Below are positions 17,328-27,140 of a DNA stretch of 64,000 nucleotides, in pieces (positions within the stretch are counted from its first letter, which is position 1; every line of letters starts with the position of its first letter). Both the position numbers and the translations under genes were made by a program. Origin of the DNA: Shewanella maritima (GTDB lineage: Bacteria > Pseudomonadota > Gammaproteobacteria > Enterobacterales > Shewanellaceae); the NCBI RefSeq assembly GCF_004295345.1, contig NZ_CP036200.1:2046001-2110000 (forward strand), written 5' to 3'. The notes under the pieces are model-generated. The model ran no database searches. It was given only the letters and a program-made list of their open reading frames with translations, and was not told the DNA's origin.

Positions 17328-18776
17328 CTATGCAGTACCACCTACAGTTAAACGATCTAGCTTTAATGTTGGTTGACCGACGCCAACTGGCACACTTTGC
17401 CCGTCTTTACCACATACGCCAACACCTTTATCCAGTGCTAAGTCATTACCCACCATAGAGATCTGACTCATAGACTCTGGGCCATTACCGATTAAGGTTG
17501 CGCCTTTAATTGCTTGGGTAATTTTGCCCTTTTCAATTAAGTAAGCCTCAGATGCTGAGAACACAAATTTACCCGAGGTAATATCGACCTGCCCACCACC
17601 AAAGTTTGGCGCATAAATACCGTTATCGACAGACTTAATAATATCCTGTGGGTCGCTTTCACCCGCTGTCATATAAGTGTTGGTCATGCGCGGCATAGGT
17701 AAATGAGCGTATGACTCGCGGCGACCGTTACCAGTAGGCGCTTGACCCATCAAACGAGCGTTGAGCTTGTCTTGCATGTAGCCTTTTAAAATACCGTTTT
17801 CAATCAAGGTAGTCTTTTGGGTAGCAACACCTTCATCATCGATCGATAGCGAGCCACGGCGATTTTCCATGGTGCCATCGTCAATCACAGTCACCAATTC
17901 AGAGGCAACTTGCTGCCCGACCTTGCCACTAAAGGCGCTGCTGCCTTTGCGGTTAAAGTCACCTTCTAAACCGTGGCCAACGGCTTCATGCAGCAGCACG
18001 CCCGGCCAACCGCTACCTAGTACCACGGTCATTTCGCCTGCTGGCGCATCAACCGCGTGAATGTTCACTTGTGCTTGGCGCACTGCTTCACGGGCAAACT
18101 CAAAACACTGTGGCAGGCCGTTTTCATCACTAGCCATAAACGCGCTAAAGTCGTGACGTCCACCGCCACCAGCGCCGCCACGTTCACGCTTACCTTGATC
18201 TTCTAAAATCACGCTGCAGTTAAAGCGCACCAAAGGGCGGACATCGGCAGCTAGCGTGCCGTCACTAGCAGCGACTAAAATTTCTTCATGCACGCCAGAT
18301 AAGCTCACCACTACCTGAATAATGCGCTCATCAAGACTGCGAATATAGGCATCGGCTTGCTTTAACAGATCAATCTTTTTCGCTTCATCCATAGCTGCAA
18401 TTGGGTCAGCGCTATCGTAAAGTTCATTTACCTTTTGCTTAGCAAAAGCTTGCACTTGCTTAGACTCGCCACGGCTAGCAATGCCTCGCGCCGCTAATGC
18501 TGCTGCTTCAAGCGCTTGCGGAGTAATTTCGTCAGCATAGGCAAATCCGGTTTTTTCACCTGTGATGGCACGTACGCCCACACCGCGCTCGATGTGGAAG
18601 CTACCTTCTTTAACAATGCCGTCTTCTAACACCCAAGACTCATGGCGACTTCCTTGAAAATACAGATCTGAAAAGTCGACATTATGTTGGTGGATTTGGC
18701 TTAAATAACCTTGCAGACCGTCTAAGGTTAAACCGTCTTGAAATAAGCTTTGTTCCACTTGGTTTAGAAAAGGCAT
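17328..18776 (-). CDS. tldD: Metalloprotease TldD
   Basis: Catalytic subunit of the TldD/TldE (PmbA) protease that degrades unfolded small peptides in the cytosol. The zinc-site motif [12 protein letters not shown] (HExxxH, about residue 263) is present, along with the family motifs [34 protein letters not shown] near the N-terminus and [40 protein letters not shown] at the C-terminus. The 482-residue length matches E. coli TldD (481). It follows the nitrilase gene on the same strand with a 68-base gap, as in other Shewanella. Confidence 0.96.
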   Translation of the reverse strand: MPFLNQVEQSLFQDGLTLDGLQGYLSQIHQHNVDFSDLYFQGSRHESWVLEDGIVKEGSFHIERGVGVRAITGEKTGFAYADEITPQALEAAALAARGIASRGESKQVQAFAKQKVNELYDSADPIAAMDEAKKIDLLKQADAYIRSLDERIIQVVVSLSGVHEEILVAASDGTLAADVRPLVRFNCSVILEDQGKRERGGAGGGGRHDFSAFMASDENGLPQCFEFAREAVRQAQVNIHAVDAPAGEMTVVLGSGWPGVLLHEAVGHGLEGDFNRKGSSAFSGKVGQQVASELVTVIDDGTMENRRGSLSIDDEGVATQKTTLIENGILKGYMQDKLNARLMGQAPTGNGRRESYAHLPMPRMTNTYMTAGESDPQDIIKSVDNGIYAPNFGGGQVDITSGKFVFSASEAYLIEKGKITQAIKGATLIGNGPESMSQISMVGNDLALDKGVGVCGKDGQSVPVGVGQPTLKLDRLTVGGTA

Positions 18777-18844
18777 GGTTTGTTCTCTTTACTTCAGCTA
18801 TTGCGGCGCAGCTATCATCGAATTAAATCGCTCGGCGCAATAGA

Positions 18845-19711
18845 TTAAGGTGTTAATTTAGGTTCAATAAATCGATTATGCCCTAAAACAGGCATGTTCT
18901 GGCGAATTTTCTTCATCTCGCTCATATCGATGCGAGCTTGCAGCCAACCGGTCTGCTCTGGTTTGACTGCTACCACGTTTCCCCACGGGTCAACAATCAT
19001 GCTGTGACCATAAGTCTCGCGGCTACCTTGATTGTGAGCGCCCCATTGATTCGCACCCAGTAAATAGCACTGGGTTTCAATGGCTCTGGCTTGCAGTAAT
19101 ATCTGCCAGTGCGCTTGCCCTGTGACCTTGGTAAAGGCTGACGGCAGCACTATGATGTCAGCGCCTTGCAGTCTTAATGCGCGAAACAAGTCAGCAAAGC
19201 GTAGGTCATAACAAATCGCGAGGCCAATCTTGCCAAAAGGCGTATCAATAACTGTGATACGCTCGCCAGCGGCAAAGGTATCACTTTCGCGATAGCTACG
19301 GGTGCCATCGGCAACTTCAACATCAAACAGGTGGATTTTGTCGTAATGCCCTAGGGTTTGCCCTTTGTCATCAAAAGCATAGCAACGGCTATAGACTTTG
19401 CTCTTAGCATTGTCGGCAGTATCTGCATTCTGGGGTGGTTCGGCCTTATAAGGAATGGTGCCAGCTATCAAGTAAACCTGATATTGCTTAGCAAGCTTGC
19501 TAAGTGCATCCGCTAGCGGATTATCATCTTGGCTACCCGCATACTTTAGCTGTTCACTTTCATGCCCACCAAACAATAAGCTGCACTCGGGCAACACCAC
19601 AAGTTGCGGCTCATCTGGCTCTCTGGGTAACTGCTTAAGCTGCGATTCGATAAAGCTGAGGTTGGCTTGAACATCTTTGCTGCTCTGACATTGCAGTAAG
19701 TTCCATTGCAT
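18845..19711 (-). CDS. Carbon-nitrogen hydrolase (nitrilase superfamily, Nit-like amidase)
   Basis: 288-residue cytosolic amidase of the nitrilase superfamily, of the branch that includes deaminated-glutathione amidase (Nit1/YbeM). The Glu-Lys-Cys triad is visible in VVLPECSLLF (Glu about 42), GHYDKIHLFDV (Lys about 125) and GLAICYDLRFADLF (Cys about 165). The start at 19711 is decided by AAGGAG seven bases upstream. It overlaps the extended C-terminal reading frame of yhdP by 77 bases. Its position between yhdP and tldD is conserved in related genomes. Confidence 0.9.
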   Translation of the reverse strand: MQWNLLQCQSSKDVQANLSFIESQLKQLPREPDEPQLVVLPECSLLFGGHESEQLKYAGSQDDNPLADALSKLAKQYQVYLIAGTIPYKAEPPQNADTADNAKSKVYSRCYAFDDKGQTLGHYDKIHLFDVEVADGTRSYRESDTFAAGERITVIDTPFGKIGLAICYDLRFADLFRALRLQGADIIVLPSAFTKVTGQAHWQILLQARAIETQCYLLGANQWGAHNQGSRETYGHSMIVDPWGNVVAVKPEQTGWLQARIDMSEMKKIRQNMPVLGHNRFIEPKLTP

Positions 19712-20933
19712 GACTCGCTCCTTGTCGGTGAATTAGCATCAAGCTTACTTGATTCTGCCCTTCGCCTTGCTCGGCTTGATTAGTGCTTTCTCGAATAAAG
19801 CCGTCTGCTTGACTGGCTGGCTGAGATTCATCTTGTTGCTCGACTTTTTCAGGTACAGCTTTTTCAGGTGCGGCTTTCTCAGGCGCTACTTTTTCTAGCT
19901 CGGCCTTTTGAGAATTTGGATCTGGCGCTGGCCCTGGTTTTTGGTTTGGCGTATCAAGTTCAGCGGGCTCTTCACTAGGGCTTTGCTGCATACCTTGCTT
20001 CTGTTCGACTGTCTCGGTAGCAGTTTCAGTTAGTGACTCTGTAATTGTTACATCGCCAGCAGCATTAGCCTGGTCGCCGCCCTTCGTTATCGCGTCATCT
20101 GTGTTTACCGCATCACCAGTGCTTACCGCAGCATCGGCGCCAGTTTGTTTGCTGTCACGTAGGATAGACTCTGGAATTTCAATTTCTTTACTCTTACGCT
20201 CTAGCTCTTCGAGCACTGGGTTTTCCATATCACCCGTTAGCCTAAAGCGAATTTCTGAAATCACCTCAATCACGGGCTCAAGCACCTTAGTTAAGGCAAA
20301 TGCGCCTACACCTAACGTCCAGGCACTGGTACTTAATAACACCACTGTCGGCACGCTTGATGCCAGCTGCGGCGAGAAGCGAATATCATAGTTTAAGCTT
20401 CGAGTAGTTAAGTCGGTAAAGCCGCGCACCTTCATCGCACCGGCAATGCCGTCCATTTCGGTGTCTGTGGTTTTCACCACGCCATCGTCAATATCAAGGT
20501 TACCGGCAAAGCTATTGAAATATAGCCCTTGGCCGAACACATCAGAAAAGTCGAGCGACAACTTACGTAAAATTGAGTCGAGGCTAAACAGCGAGAATAA
20601 ACGCGCACCTTTGTCGCTTAGCTCAGACAAATGTCCCTTTCCTAAGTCAAACTTCAAATGACCATTCAACCCAGCCAGGTTAAAGCGGTATGGCACATCG
20701 TTCCAACTAAGGCTGGCGAGAATATCGAGCGGCGCATCTTGAATCCCCAAATTGATCCCAAGGATATTTGATAACTCATCAAACTTGGTTGCTTTCAGTT
20801 GCACATCAAAACCTGTGACGTCTTTACCATCAACTTGCTGCCATTGGCCATTAGCGGTCAAGGTGACCACAGGTTGAGTTAGGCTCAGTGTTTGGAAACG
20901 ATAACCCTGCTCATTAGGATTGCCTTGCAGCAC
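19635..20933 (-). CDS. yhdP: YhdP C-terminal fragment (after frameshift)
   Basis: Second part of a broken yhdP. It carries the conserved C-terminal AsmA_2 segment (GHLSELSDKGARLFSLFSLDSILRKLSLDFSDVFGQGLYFNSFAGNLDIDDGVVKTTDTEMDGIAGAMKVRGFTDL region, about residues 90-170) and the terminal helix GAFALTKVLEPVIEVISEIRFRLTGDMENP. The tail is low-complexity, with EKxAPEK repeats (EKVAPEKAAPEKAVPEKVE). It continues in frame from the upstream part if one base is added at 20940-20942. Its own Met codon is probably not a real start. The last 77 bases overlap the nitrilase start. Confidence 0.75.
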   Translation of the reverse strand: MLQGNPNEQGYRFQTLSLTQPVVTLTANGQWQQVDGKDVTGFDVQLKATKFDELSNILGINLGIQDAPLDILASLSWNDVPYRFNLAGLNGHLKFDLGKGHLSELSDKGARLFSLFSLDSILRKLSLDFSDVFGQGLYFNSFAGNLDIDDGVVKTTDTEMDGIAGAMKVRGFTDLTTRSLNYDIRFSPQLASSVPTVVLLSTSAWTLGVGAFALTKVLEPVIEVISEIRFRLTGDMENPVLEELERKSKEIEIPESILRDSKQTGADAAVSTGDAVNTDDAITKGGDQANAAGDVTITESLTETATETVEQKQGMQQSPSEEPAELDTPNQKPGPAPDPNSQKAELEKVAPEKAAPEKAVPEKVEQQDESQPASQADGFIRESTNQAEQGEGQNQVSLMLIHRQGASHAMELTAMSEQQRCSSQPQLYRIAA

Positions 20934-23900
20934 AAGATGCCCAAAGGAATATCGAATAAACGGAAGTCATCGACATCAACCGCGAGCGTTGGCACCGACT
21001 CAAGCATTTCTTTAGCGGTAAACTCGGCATTAGCGGAGTCACGCATTTCTGGGTTTAAATGCAGTTTTTGGGCAACAATTTTCAGCCCTTGCTCTCGCCA
21101 CTGCGGGAAGAAGTCGATACTGCCAACAAATTGCTCAGCTTGAATATCAAAGCGCCAAATCTGATCTTGAGGTCTTGCGACTAAGGTCAACTGATCAAAG
21201 TTCTGCCCCATCACATCCAGCGTATCGATACTGGCATCAATTTGCTTAAGCGGCGGAAATAAAGAGCGTGGCTTTTTAGGCCCAAGCGGGTTGCTATTTG
21301 TATTGGCAAGCGAGCGAGCCTCGCTAACAACAGGTGGCTTTTTGACTTGAACGCTATCATCAGCTCGTTGTGGCAATTGAATACTGTCACGACTCACTTG
21401 CCCATTGTCGTCTAAAGCTAGATTTTGCTGTGCAATTTCTTGTGTGCCTTGGTTAAGCTGGTTTACTACCTGTTTGGCTGCGGCAATCTCAAGCGCTTGT
21501 GGCTCATCAATACCATCATCTTCACGGGTAAACTCAGATTCAACTGCCACCTCAGCTTGTTGACTGGCAAAACTGGTGATAATCGGCAACCACTGTGTTA
21601 ACTCAGCTTGTGGCAAATCGATATTGATATGACCATCTCGTTTTAAAAGTTGGTCACCCAGCTTAAAGCGTCTACCTAGCATGATGTCATAATGAGCTAA
21701 GTCATCACCACTTTCTGTAGTGAACTCGCCCCAAAACTCAGCTTGATTCGCTAGATTAACACTTAGGGTGGTGTTGACATTGTCGCCAACCAACTGCGCT
21801 TCAAGAACCTTTGGCGTTTGCGCATCTTTAGCAAATGGTGCCGGTGCATTAAATTCAGTGCCAATTAAATCTGACGCCACTTGTACTTGCAAAGTGTAGC
21901 CCTGAGGGTCAAATATCATCAGCACATTGCCGTCCCATTCAAGGCTACCTTGGTAGAACTCAGACAAAGGGTTAGTAAACTCATCAGGCAGAGTTTGTAA
22001 ATCCCAGCGTCCTTGAAGGTCGACATTTAGCGCCATGTTGCGGTTTTGCTTTTCGGTGCTAAAGCTAAATTGCAAAGGCTGATTATAAAGCTGTGCAACC
22101 ACTTCTTGGCCTTGCACCGCTTCATCGACAAAACTGATTTGCCCAGTAACCCGCTCTAACTGCATCCCAGGTTGAGCGATATAAACAGGGTTATCTTCAA
22201 AGGTCACCACACCTTTACTTACAGGAGAAGCCCCAGCATATAGCGGGATCATCAAATCAAGCTGGGTGCGAATATTATCGTGAATTTGAATCACTGCTAA
22301 CGTTTCACCGACTGAGTCTGCCAATGGTGACTGCTGGATAACTGCCGTTGCTGCCTGCGCATCTGCACTTAAATCCGCATCAACGGTTAATACCGACGTA
22401 AGATTAAAGCGTTCAATATCAACAATCGCGCCATCGGCGGGCACTTCACCGAGTAAGCCTTTGTTTACTTTCAGGTGCATACCTGCATTTTCAAACAAGG
22501 CGCTCAGGTTTAACTCTGTCACTGCTGGCCAGTCGGGTTGGAACTTATAAATGGCATCATCTAGGGTAAACGCTGCCTGAAATACACCAGCTTTATCGTC
22601 ATAAGGGAACTGGTCAAAATAGCCGTTCCACACGACGGTGGCATCAGGAATTTGTCCCGCGATTAGGCCAGATTCAAGATATTCAACCAGACTGTCATCC
22701 ATAGCTTGCAACGGAAAATACTTACTTGCCATGGCAACATCAGTTATTTGCACGTTAGCCGCAAGCGCCATATGAGTGCGCTCGGCAAGGTCCAATACAA
22801 CGCCGGCTTGAATACTGATATCTGGGTTAGCAAGTTCAAGGGCTGGTACGTTCAATCGCATATTGTCAGCATCAAAGTGGCCACGTAGTAACTTGCCATC
22901 AAAGTTAAGCGCTTGACGGAAGTTATTTGAAAAATCGATGGCGTAGTTCTGCTCCGGCAAAGTAAAGCTCAGCTTGTTAGCCGCCCAATTAAGGCTTAAA
23001 TCAATGGGCTTAAGTCCAGGAATTTTTTGATGTGCTGACCAACTAATATCATTAATTTTAACCGCCGCTCTTAATCCGTCATTTTGCGGTTTGTATAGCT
23101 GAATAGGCCCTATGGTGCCCTGTGGATTAACATAGTGCCAGGTCTCCACCTCTTGCTGCCAAATGCCAGGAATAAGTGGCAGCAGTGGTGTAAAATGCTC
23201 CACTGATATCTCGTTGATATTGGCAAACAGCTCGCCTTGCTGGTAGTTAACCGCTAAATGTAGTGGCTGCCATGGTTCGTCATTGGTCACAAAGTTAAGC
23301 TGATGACTGTCAAGACGCCAACCGTTTTCCTGCGGTTGCCAGGTTATAGATCCAGATTGAATATCTAGCCTGTGAGGCTCAGTCTCTGTGCCCCATTTTA
23401 GCCAGCTTGGCTTAAAGGTTAACAAGGCATCTTGAATTTTACGCTCACCAAAGCCGACCCAGGCTTCAAGGTTAATCACACCTTCGAATTCAATATGTTT
23501 AAGGTCAAGTAATGGGTCTTCACGGCGCGACGCCCATTCACCTAAATCAAGCGAGCTAGCTGCCACATACAACTCTCCCGCAACGGTATCGGGCTGATAG
23601 CCATTACCGGTTAAATCAACGCTAATTGACAATAGCTCGTTTTCAGATGCGTTCTCATCAACGTGGATGACGCCTTGACCACGGTGGCTATTGGGCGAAT
23701 TTAACCATTGCAGATTATCGATAAAAATCGGTCTAAATTGATGCTGACTACTGTACAGCTGCAAGCTAGCATCAGTGAGCGAGAAGTGATCTAACTGCTC
23801 TAATAGCAAGGCATATAACCAGTCTAAATCACTGCTGGTTTTGGAGTTACTGGATAATTGTTTTAACTCATCAAGGTTAAGTGCCACTTGTAGACCGTCA

Positions 23901-24250
23901 AAGTTCACCGTCTCAATTTGCGGTGATGCAGTCATCAATGAGTCCCAAAAGTCCAGCTTAAAGTGCACGTCTTTAGCGACAATAGTCATGGGGAGATTGT
24001 CTTGCTGCGGTAGCACCAAATTATGCACAGATAGCGCTGGGCCATAGGCTTGCCACTTAGCGGAGATTTCGCCAAGTTGTACTTCGAGCTGATATTGTTC
24101 GTACAGGTAGGTCACGATCTCGTTGCGCACTTCAGTCAGCTGCGGCAGTAAGCCACGAATTAGACTGACTAACAACGCAAACAGCACCAATGCGACAGCA
24201 ATAAAGCGCCAACAGATGCGGTTAACGGTACCTAAACGACTATTTGACAC
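20885..24250 (-). CDS. yhdP: YhdP N-terminal fragment (AsmA-like, frameshifted near 20941)
   Basis: YhdP is a large AsmA-family protein that spans the periplasm and helps move phospholipids between inner and outer membranes. This 1121-residue fragment has the N-terminal membrane helix (FIAVALVLFALLVSLIRGLLPQL, residues 16-40) and most of the repetitive beta-rich periplasmic part. The frame breaks after LFDIPLG: adding one G to the GGG run restores the expected H-L-V-L-Q-G-N-P-N-E-Q and joins the downstream fragment. Joined, the protein would be about 1538 residues. Starts GTG at 24250, overlapping the rng stop (TAGTG). Either a real mutation or a sequencing error. Confidence 0.85.
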   Translation of the reverse strand: MSNSRLGTVNRICWRFIAVALVLFALLVSLIRGLLPQLTEVRNEIVTYLYEQYQLEVQLGEISAKWQAYGPALSVHNLVLPQQDNLPMTIVAKDVHFKLDFWDSLMTASPQIETVNFDGLQVALNLDELKQLSSNSKTSSDLDWLYALLLEQLDHFSLTDASLQLYSSQHQFRPIFIDNLQWLNSPNSHRGQGVIHVDENASENELLSISVDLTGNGYQPDTVAGELYVAASSLDLGEWASRREDPLLDLKHIEFEGVINLEAWVGFGERKIQDALLTFKPSWLKWGTETEPHRLDIQSGSITWQPQENGWRLDSHQLNFVTNDEPWQPLHLAVNYQQGELFANINEISVEHFTPLLPLIPGIWQQEVETWHYVNPQGTIGPIQLYKPQNDGLRAAVKINDISWSAHQKIPGLKPIDLSLNWAANKLSFTLPEQNYAIDFSNNFRQALNFDGKLLRGHFDADNMRLNVPALELANPDISIQAGVVLDLAERTHMALAANVQITDVAMASKYFPLQAMDDSLVEYLESGLIAGQIPDATVVWNGYFDQFPYDDKAGVFQAAFTLDDAIYKFQPDWPAVTELNLSALFENAGMHLKVNKGLLGEVPADGAIVDIERFNLTSVLTVDADLSADAQAATAVIQQSPLADSVGETLAVIQIHDNIRTQLDLMIPLYAGASPVSKGVVTFEDNPVYIAQPGMQLERVTGQISFVDEAVQGQEVVAQLYNQPLQFSFSTEKQNRNMALNVDLQGRWDLQTLPDEFTNPLSEFYQGSLEWDGNVLMIFDPQGYTLQVQVASDLIGTEFNAPAPFAKDAQTPKVLEAQLVGDNVNTTLSVNLANQAEFWGEFTTESGDDLAHYDIMLGRRFKLGDQLLKRDGHINIDLPQAELTQWLPIITSFASQQAEVAVESEFTREDDGIDEPQALEIAAAKQVVNQLNQGTQEIAQQNLALDDNGQVSRDSIQLPQRADDSVQVKKPPVVSEARSLANTNSNPLGPKKPRSLFPPLKQIDASIDTLDVMGQNFDQLTLVARPQDQIWRFDIQAEQFVGSIDFFPQWREQGLKIVAQKLHLNPEMRDSANAEFTAKEMLESVPTLAVDVDDFRLFDIPLGILCCKAILMSRVIVSKH

Positions 24251-25740
24251 TATACCATTACCACGTCGTATTTATCTTGAGCATACATGGCTTCACTTTG
24301 CAGGCGAATGCGCTTACCGATATACACCTCAAGCTCGGCAAGCAAATGGCTTTCATCACCGCTGAGGCTCATATAAACCGCAGGTGCACAGTACAATAAG
24401 AACTCATCAGCCTGATAAGCACGATTAAGGCGAATGATCTCACGGAAAATCTCATAAGATACGGTTTCTACCGTCTTCATGCTGCCTGTACCTTTACAAG
24501 CAGGGCACTCGGCGCAAACCACATGCTCTAAGCTTTCGCGAGTACGTTTGCGGGTCATTTCAACCAGACCAAGACCGGAGAAACCACTGACACTGGTTTT
24601 CACTCTATCTTGCTCAAGTGCGCTGGTTAAACTGCTCAGCACTCGTTCTTTGTGCGCTGGGTTTTGCATATCAATAAAGTCGATAATGATAATGCCGCCC
24701 AAATTACGCAGCCTTAGCTGACGAGCGATAGCTTGCGTTGCTTCTAGGTTGGTATTAAAAATGGTTTCTTCTAGGTTACGATGGCCAACAAACGCGCCTG
24801 TATTGATATCGACAGTGGTCATGGCTTCGGTTTGATCAATAATCAAATAACCACCTGATTTGAGCTCGACTTTACGACCTAATGCGCGTTGAATTTCGTT
24901 TTCAACATCGTAAAGCTCAAAGATAGGCGCAGGGCCTTCATAGTGCTCAAGCTTGCCGGCAATTTCTGGCATAAACTCCTGGGCAAATTGCTGCAGCTCG
25001 TCGAATGTGCGGCGCGAGTCCACTTGAATATGATCAAGCTCTTCACCGACAAAGTCGCGGATAATACGCACTTGCAAGGCTAAGTCTTGATACAGCAAAG
25101 TCGCGCCTTTACGCTTGCGGCGCTCACTGACTTTAGCCCACACACGGCGCAAGAAAGCAGCATCTTGAGCCAGTTCTGGCTCACTGACGTTTTCAGCTGC
25201 GGTGCGAATAATAAAGCCACCGTCGTTATCCACAAACGGCATAGTGATTTCTTTTAGGCGTGCGCGCTCTTCTTCAAGCTCAATGCGTTGAGATACACCA
25301 ACATGGCTAGAGCCTGGCATAAAGACTAAATAACGCGAAGGCAGTGTGATATCAGTAGTCAGCCTCGCACCTTTGGTACCAAGCGGGTCTTTAACCACTT
25401 GCACCATAATGTCTTGCCCTTGACGTACCAAGGTTGCGATGTCGCGCACCACAAAGTTATTGCGCTCACCATCGGCGACACATTCAGTGTGCGGCACAAT
25501 ATCTGATGCATGCAAAAAAGCAGCTTTCTCTAACCCAATGTCAACAAACGCGGCTTGCATGCCCGGTAACACACGGCTGACTTTACCCTTGTAAATGTTA
25601 CCTACAAGGCCGCGCTTCATGCGGCGCTCTATGTGCACTTCTTGCAGCACACCATGCTCAACTAACGCCACACGCGCCTCGGTTGGCGTCACGTTGATTA
25701 GTAGCTCTGAGCCTTTTTTACCTTGTACTTTATTATTCAT
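24250..25740 (-). CDS. rng: Ribonuclease G
   Basis: Endonuclease of the RNase E/G family that matures the 5' end of 16S rRNA and degrades some mRNAs. 496 residues, close to E. coli RNase G (489). Visible are the N-terminal ELLINVTPTEARVALVEHGVLQEVHIER motif, the S1 domain (GNIYKGKVSRVLPGMQAAFVDIGLEKAAFLHASD, about residues 38-75), the DNase I-like catalytic motif with IIIIDFIDM, and the zinc-link CAECPACKGTG. The ATG at 25740 is preferred to a GTG at 25767 because the family N-terminus begins close to ELLINVTP. It is followed by yhdP with overlapping stop and start codons. Confidence 0.95.
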   Translation of the reverse strand: MNNKVQGKKGSELLINVTPTEARVALVEHGVLQEVHIERRMKRGLVGNIYKGKVSRVLPGMQAAFVDIGLEKAAFLHASDIVPHTECVADGERNNFVVRDIATLVRQGQDIMVQVVKDPLGTKGARLTTDITLPSRYLVFMPGSSHVGVSQRIELEEERARLKEITMPFVDNDGGFIIRTAAENVSEPELAQDAAFLRRVWAKVSERRKRKGATLLYQDLALQVRIIRDFVGEELDHIQVDSRRTFDELQQFAQEFMPEIAGKLEHYEGPAPIFELYDVENEIQRALGRKVELKSGGYLIIDQTEAMTTVDINTGAFVGHRNLEETIFNTNLEATQAIARQLRLRNLGGIIIIDFIDMQNPAHKERVLSSLTSALEQDRVKTSVSGFSGLGLVEMTRKRTRESLEHVVCAECPACKGTGSMKTVETVSYEIFREIIRLNRAYQADEFLLYCAPAVYMSLSGDESHLLAELEVYIGKRIRLQSEAMYAQDKYDVVMV

Positions 25741-25822
25741 AAACCACCAATATTGGGTTGGTCGCACGCAATTTAATTATTGTTCGTTTTAACGTGCTAA
25801 CTGCAATTAGCTGCGCCAGTCT

Positions 25823-26398
25823 TTAAATTAGTTTTAACAGCTCGCGCGTTTCCACTAACGGCAAGCCCACCACGGCAGAATAGCTACCGTCAATACGCTC
25901 AACAAAGCAGCCACCAATGGCTTGAATGCCATAACTGCCGGCTTTATCCATCGGCTCGCCTGTATCTATATAGGCTGTAATCTCAGCTTGTGTTAGCTCA
26001 CAGAAAGTCACCTCGGTCACACAGGTGCGGCTAAGCGTTTGCGAACCATCAGTTAGCGCGACTGCGGTCATCACCTGATGAGTGCGACCCGATAACTGCA
26101 TTAGCATTTGCATGGCGTCGGCTTTATCTTGCGGCTTACCGAGCACCTTGCCGTCTATCACTACAATCGTATCTGAGCCAAGTACCCTTGGATGAGTAAA
26201 CTTTTTAGCAAGTGTTAAACCTGTTTGCGCTTTCTCAATCGCCAAGCGCTCAACAAAATCTAACGGCTTCTCGCCATCGGCTTGAGTCTCATCAATATCT
26301 GGCGCCACCAACTCAAAACTAAAGCCAGGAAAGCTAAACCCCGCCTGGGTAAGTAGCTCTTTGCGGCGCGGTGATGTTGATGCTAAAACCCATGTCAT
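25823..26398 (-). CDS. maf: Maf-like nucleotide pyrophosphatase (YhdE type)
   Basis: 191-residue cytosolic hydrolase that cleaves dTTP, UTP and modified nucleotides such as m5UTP, a house-cleaning role with effects on septation. The Maf signature [10 protein letters not shown] (residues 7-16), PDIDET (about 34-39), [17 protein letters not shown] (about 72-88) and [13 protein letters not shown] (about 151-163) are all visible. It sits between mreD and rng as in E. coli and Shewanella. A MITE-like element separates it from mreD. Confidence 0.95.
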   Translation of the reverse strand: MTWVLASTSPRRKELLTQAGFSFPGFSFELVAPDIDETQADGEKPLDFVERLAIEKAQTGLTLAKKFTHPRVLGSDTIVVIDGKVLGKPQDKADAMQMLMQLSGRTHQVMTAVALTDGSQTLSRTCVTEVTFCELTQAEITAYIDTGEPMDKAGSYGIQAIGGCFVERIDGSYSAVVGLPLVETRELLKLI

Positions 26399-26485
26399 GA
26401 TGATGTTGTTTCCTATCTATAATGGTTTGGCGCTATTAAGCTAAATTTGTTGCCACAGAGTTGTGCTAACACATTGCCACTGTAG

Positions 26486-26651
26486 TTATACCAATTAGCA
26501 CAAGCATGTGGTCATTCTTACTGGTTAAAATCGCTTATAACTTCGTTAGAAATTTTGTAGGTAGAACAACTAGCTAGCTGCAATTTCTGCCTTGCTCTAA
26601 GCAATTTTCCCTGCGTAACCTCTGATCACTTATTTATCCTAATTGGTATTA
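26486..26651. mobile_element. MITE-like element with TATACCAATTAG inverted ends
   Basis: A 166-base stretch between maf and mreD bounded by TTATACCAATTAG (26486-26498) and CTAATTGGTATTA (26639-26651), near-perfect inverted repeats. It codes for nothing. The right end continues inwards as GATCACTTATTTATCCTAATTGG; the same 35-base end is found at 54783-54818 in the other orientation. The mreD stop codon (TAA, 26649-26651) lies in its last three bases, so the element has inserted at, or supplied, the end of mreD. It is probably non-autonomous and moved by a transposase not present here. Confidence 0.7.
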
Positions 26652-27140
26652 TTTGACCCCGTATGAGCGGCGTAAGTTTCGCAGCACCCAAAAAAGCCAC
26701 CACCACACCGCGACACAAGAAATGCTTGGCAAAAACAAATCAATGACAAACTCGCTGTCACCAACGATGGCATATTGCGCCCAGAAAATGACAAAGTGGT
26801 ACAAGAAGATCAGTGACGCCACCATCAGCGATTGCTGCCAACGCGGAAAGTTACGAAAACGCATGGAATGCAGTACCACGATATACACCACCAAAGAGAG
26901 CGCCAGCGCCCTAACTCCAAGGGTTGCACCTAACAGTACGTCCAAAAACAACCCCAGAGTAAAGGCGGTTAATACGCTATAACGATGAGGCAATGCCATC
27001 GCCCAGTAGATCATCACTAACACTAACCAGTCGGGACGCCACACTTCCGCCAACTCTGGCAATGGCATCACCTGAAACATGGCGCCAACGAAAAAGGTCG
27101 CCCACACGACCCAACGGCCGCTAGCTATATGCGCGCTCAC
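26649..27140 (-). CDS. mreD: Rod shape-determining protein MreD
   Basis: 163-residue inner-membrane protein of the elongasome that keeps the rod shape with MreB, MreC and RodA/PBP2. It has five hydrophobic helices spread over the length and the family segment WRPDWLVLVMIYWAMALPHRYSVLTAFTLGLFLDVLLG (about residues 33-70). GTG start at 27140, overlapping the mreC stop (GTGA), with GAGGAG upstream. The stop codon lies in the end of a MITE-like element, but the length is normal (E. coli 162), so the protein is probably intact. Confidence 0.95.
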   Translation of the reverse strand: MSAHIASGRWVVWATFFVGAMFQVMPLPELAEVWRPDWLVLVMIYWAMALPHRYSVLTAFTLGLFLDVLLGATLGVRALALSLVVYIVVLHSMRFRNFPRWQQSLMVASLIFLYHFVIFWAQYAIVGDSEFVIDLFLPSISCVAVWWWLFWVLRNLRRSYGVK

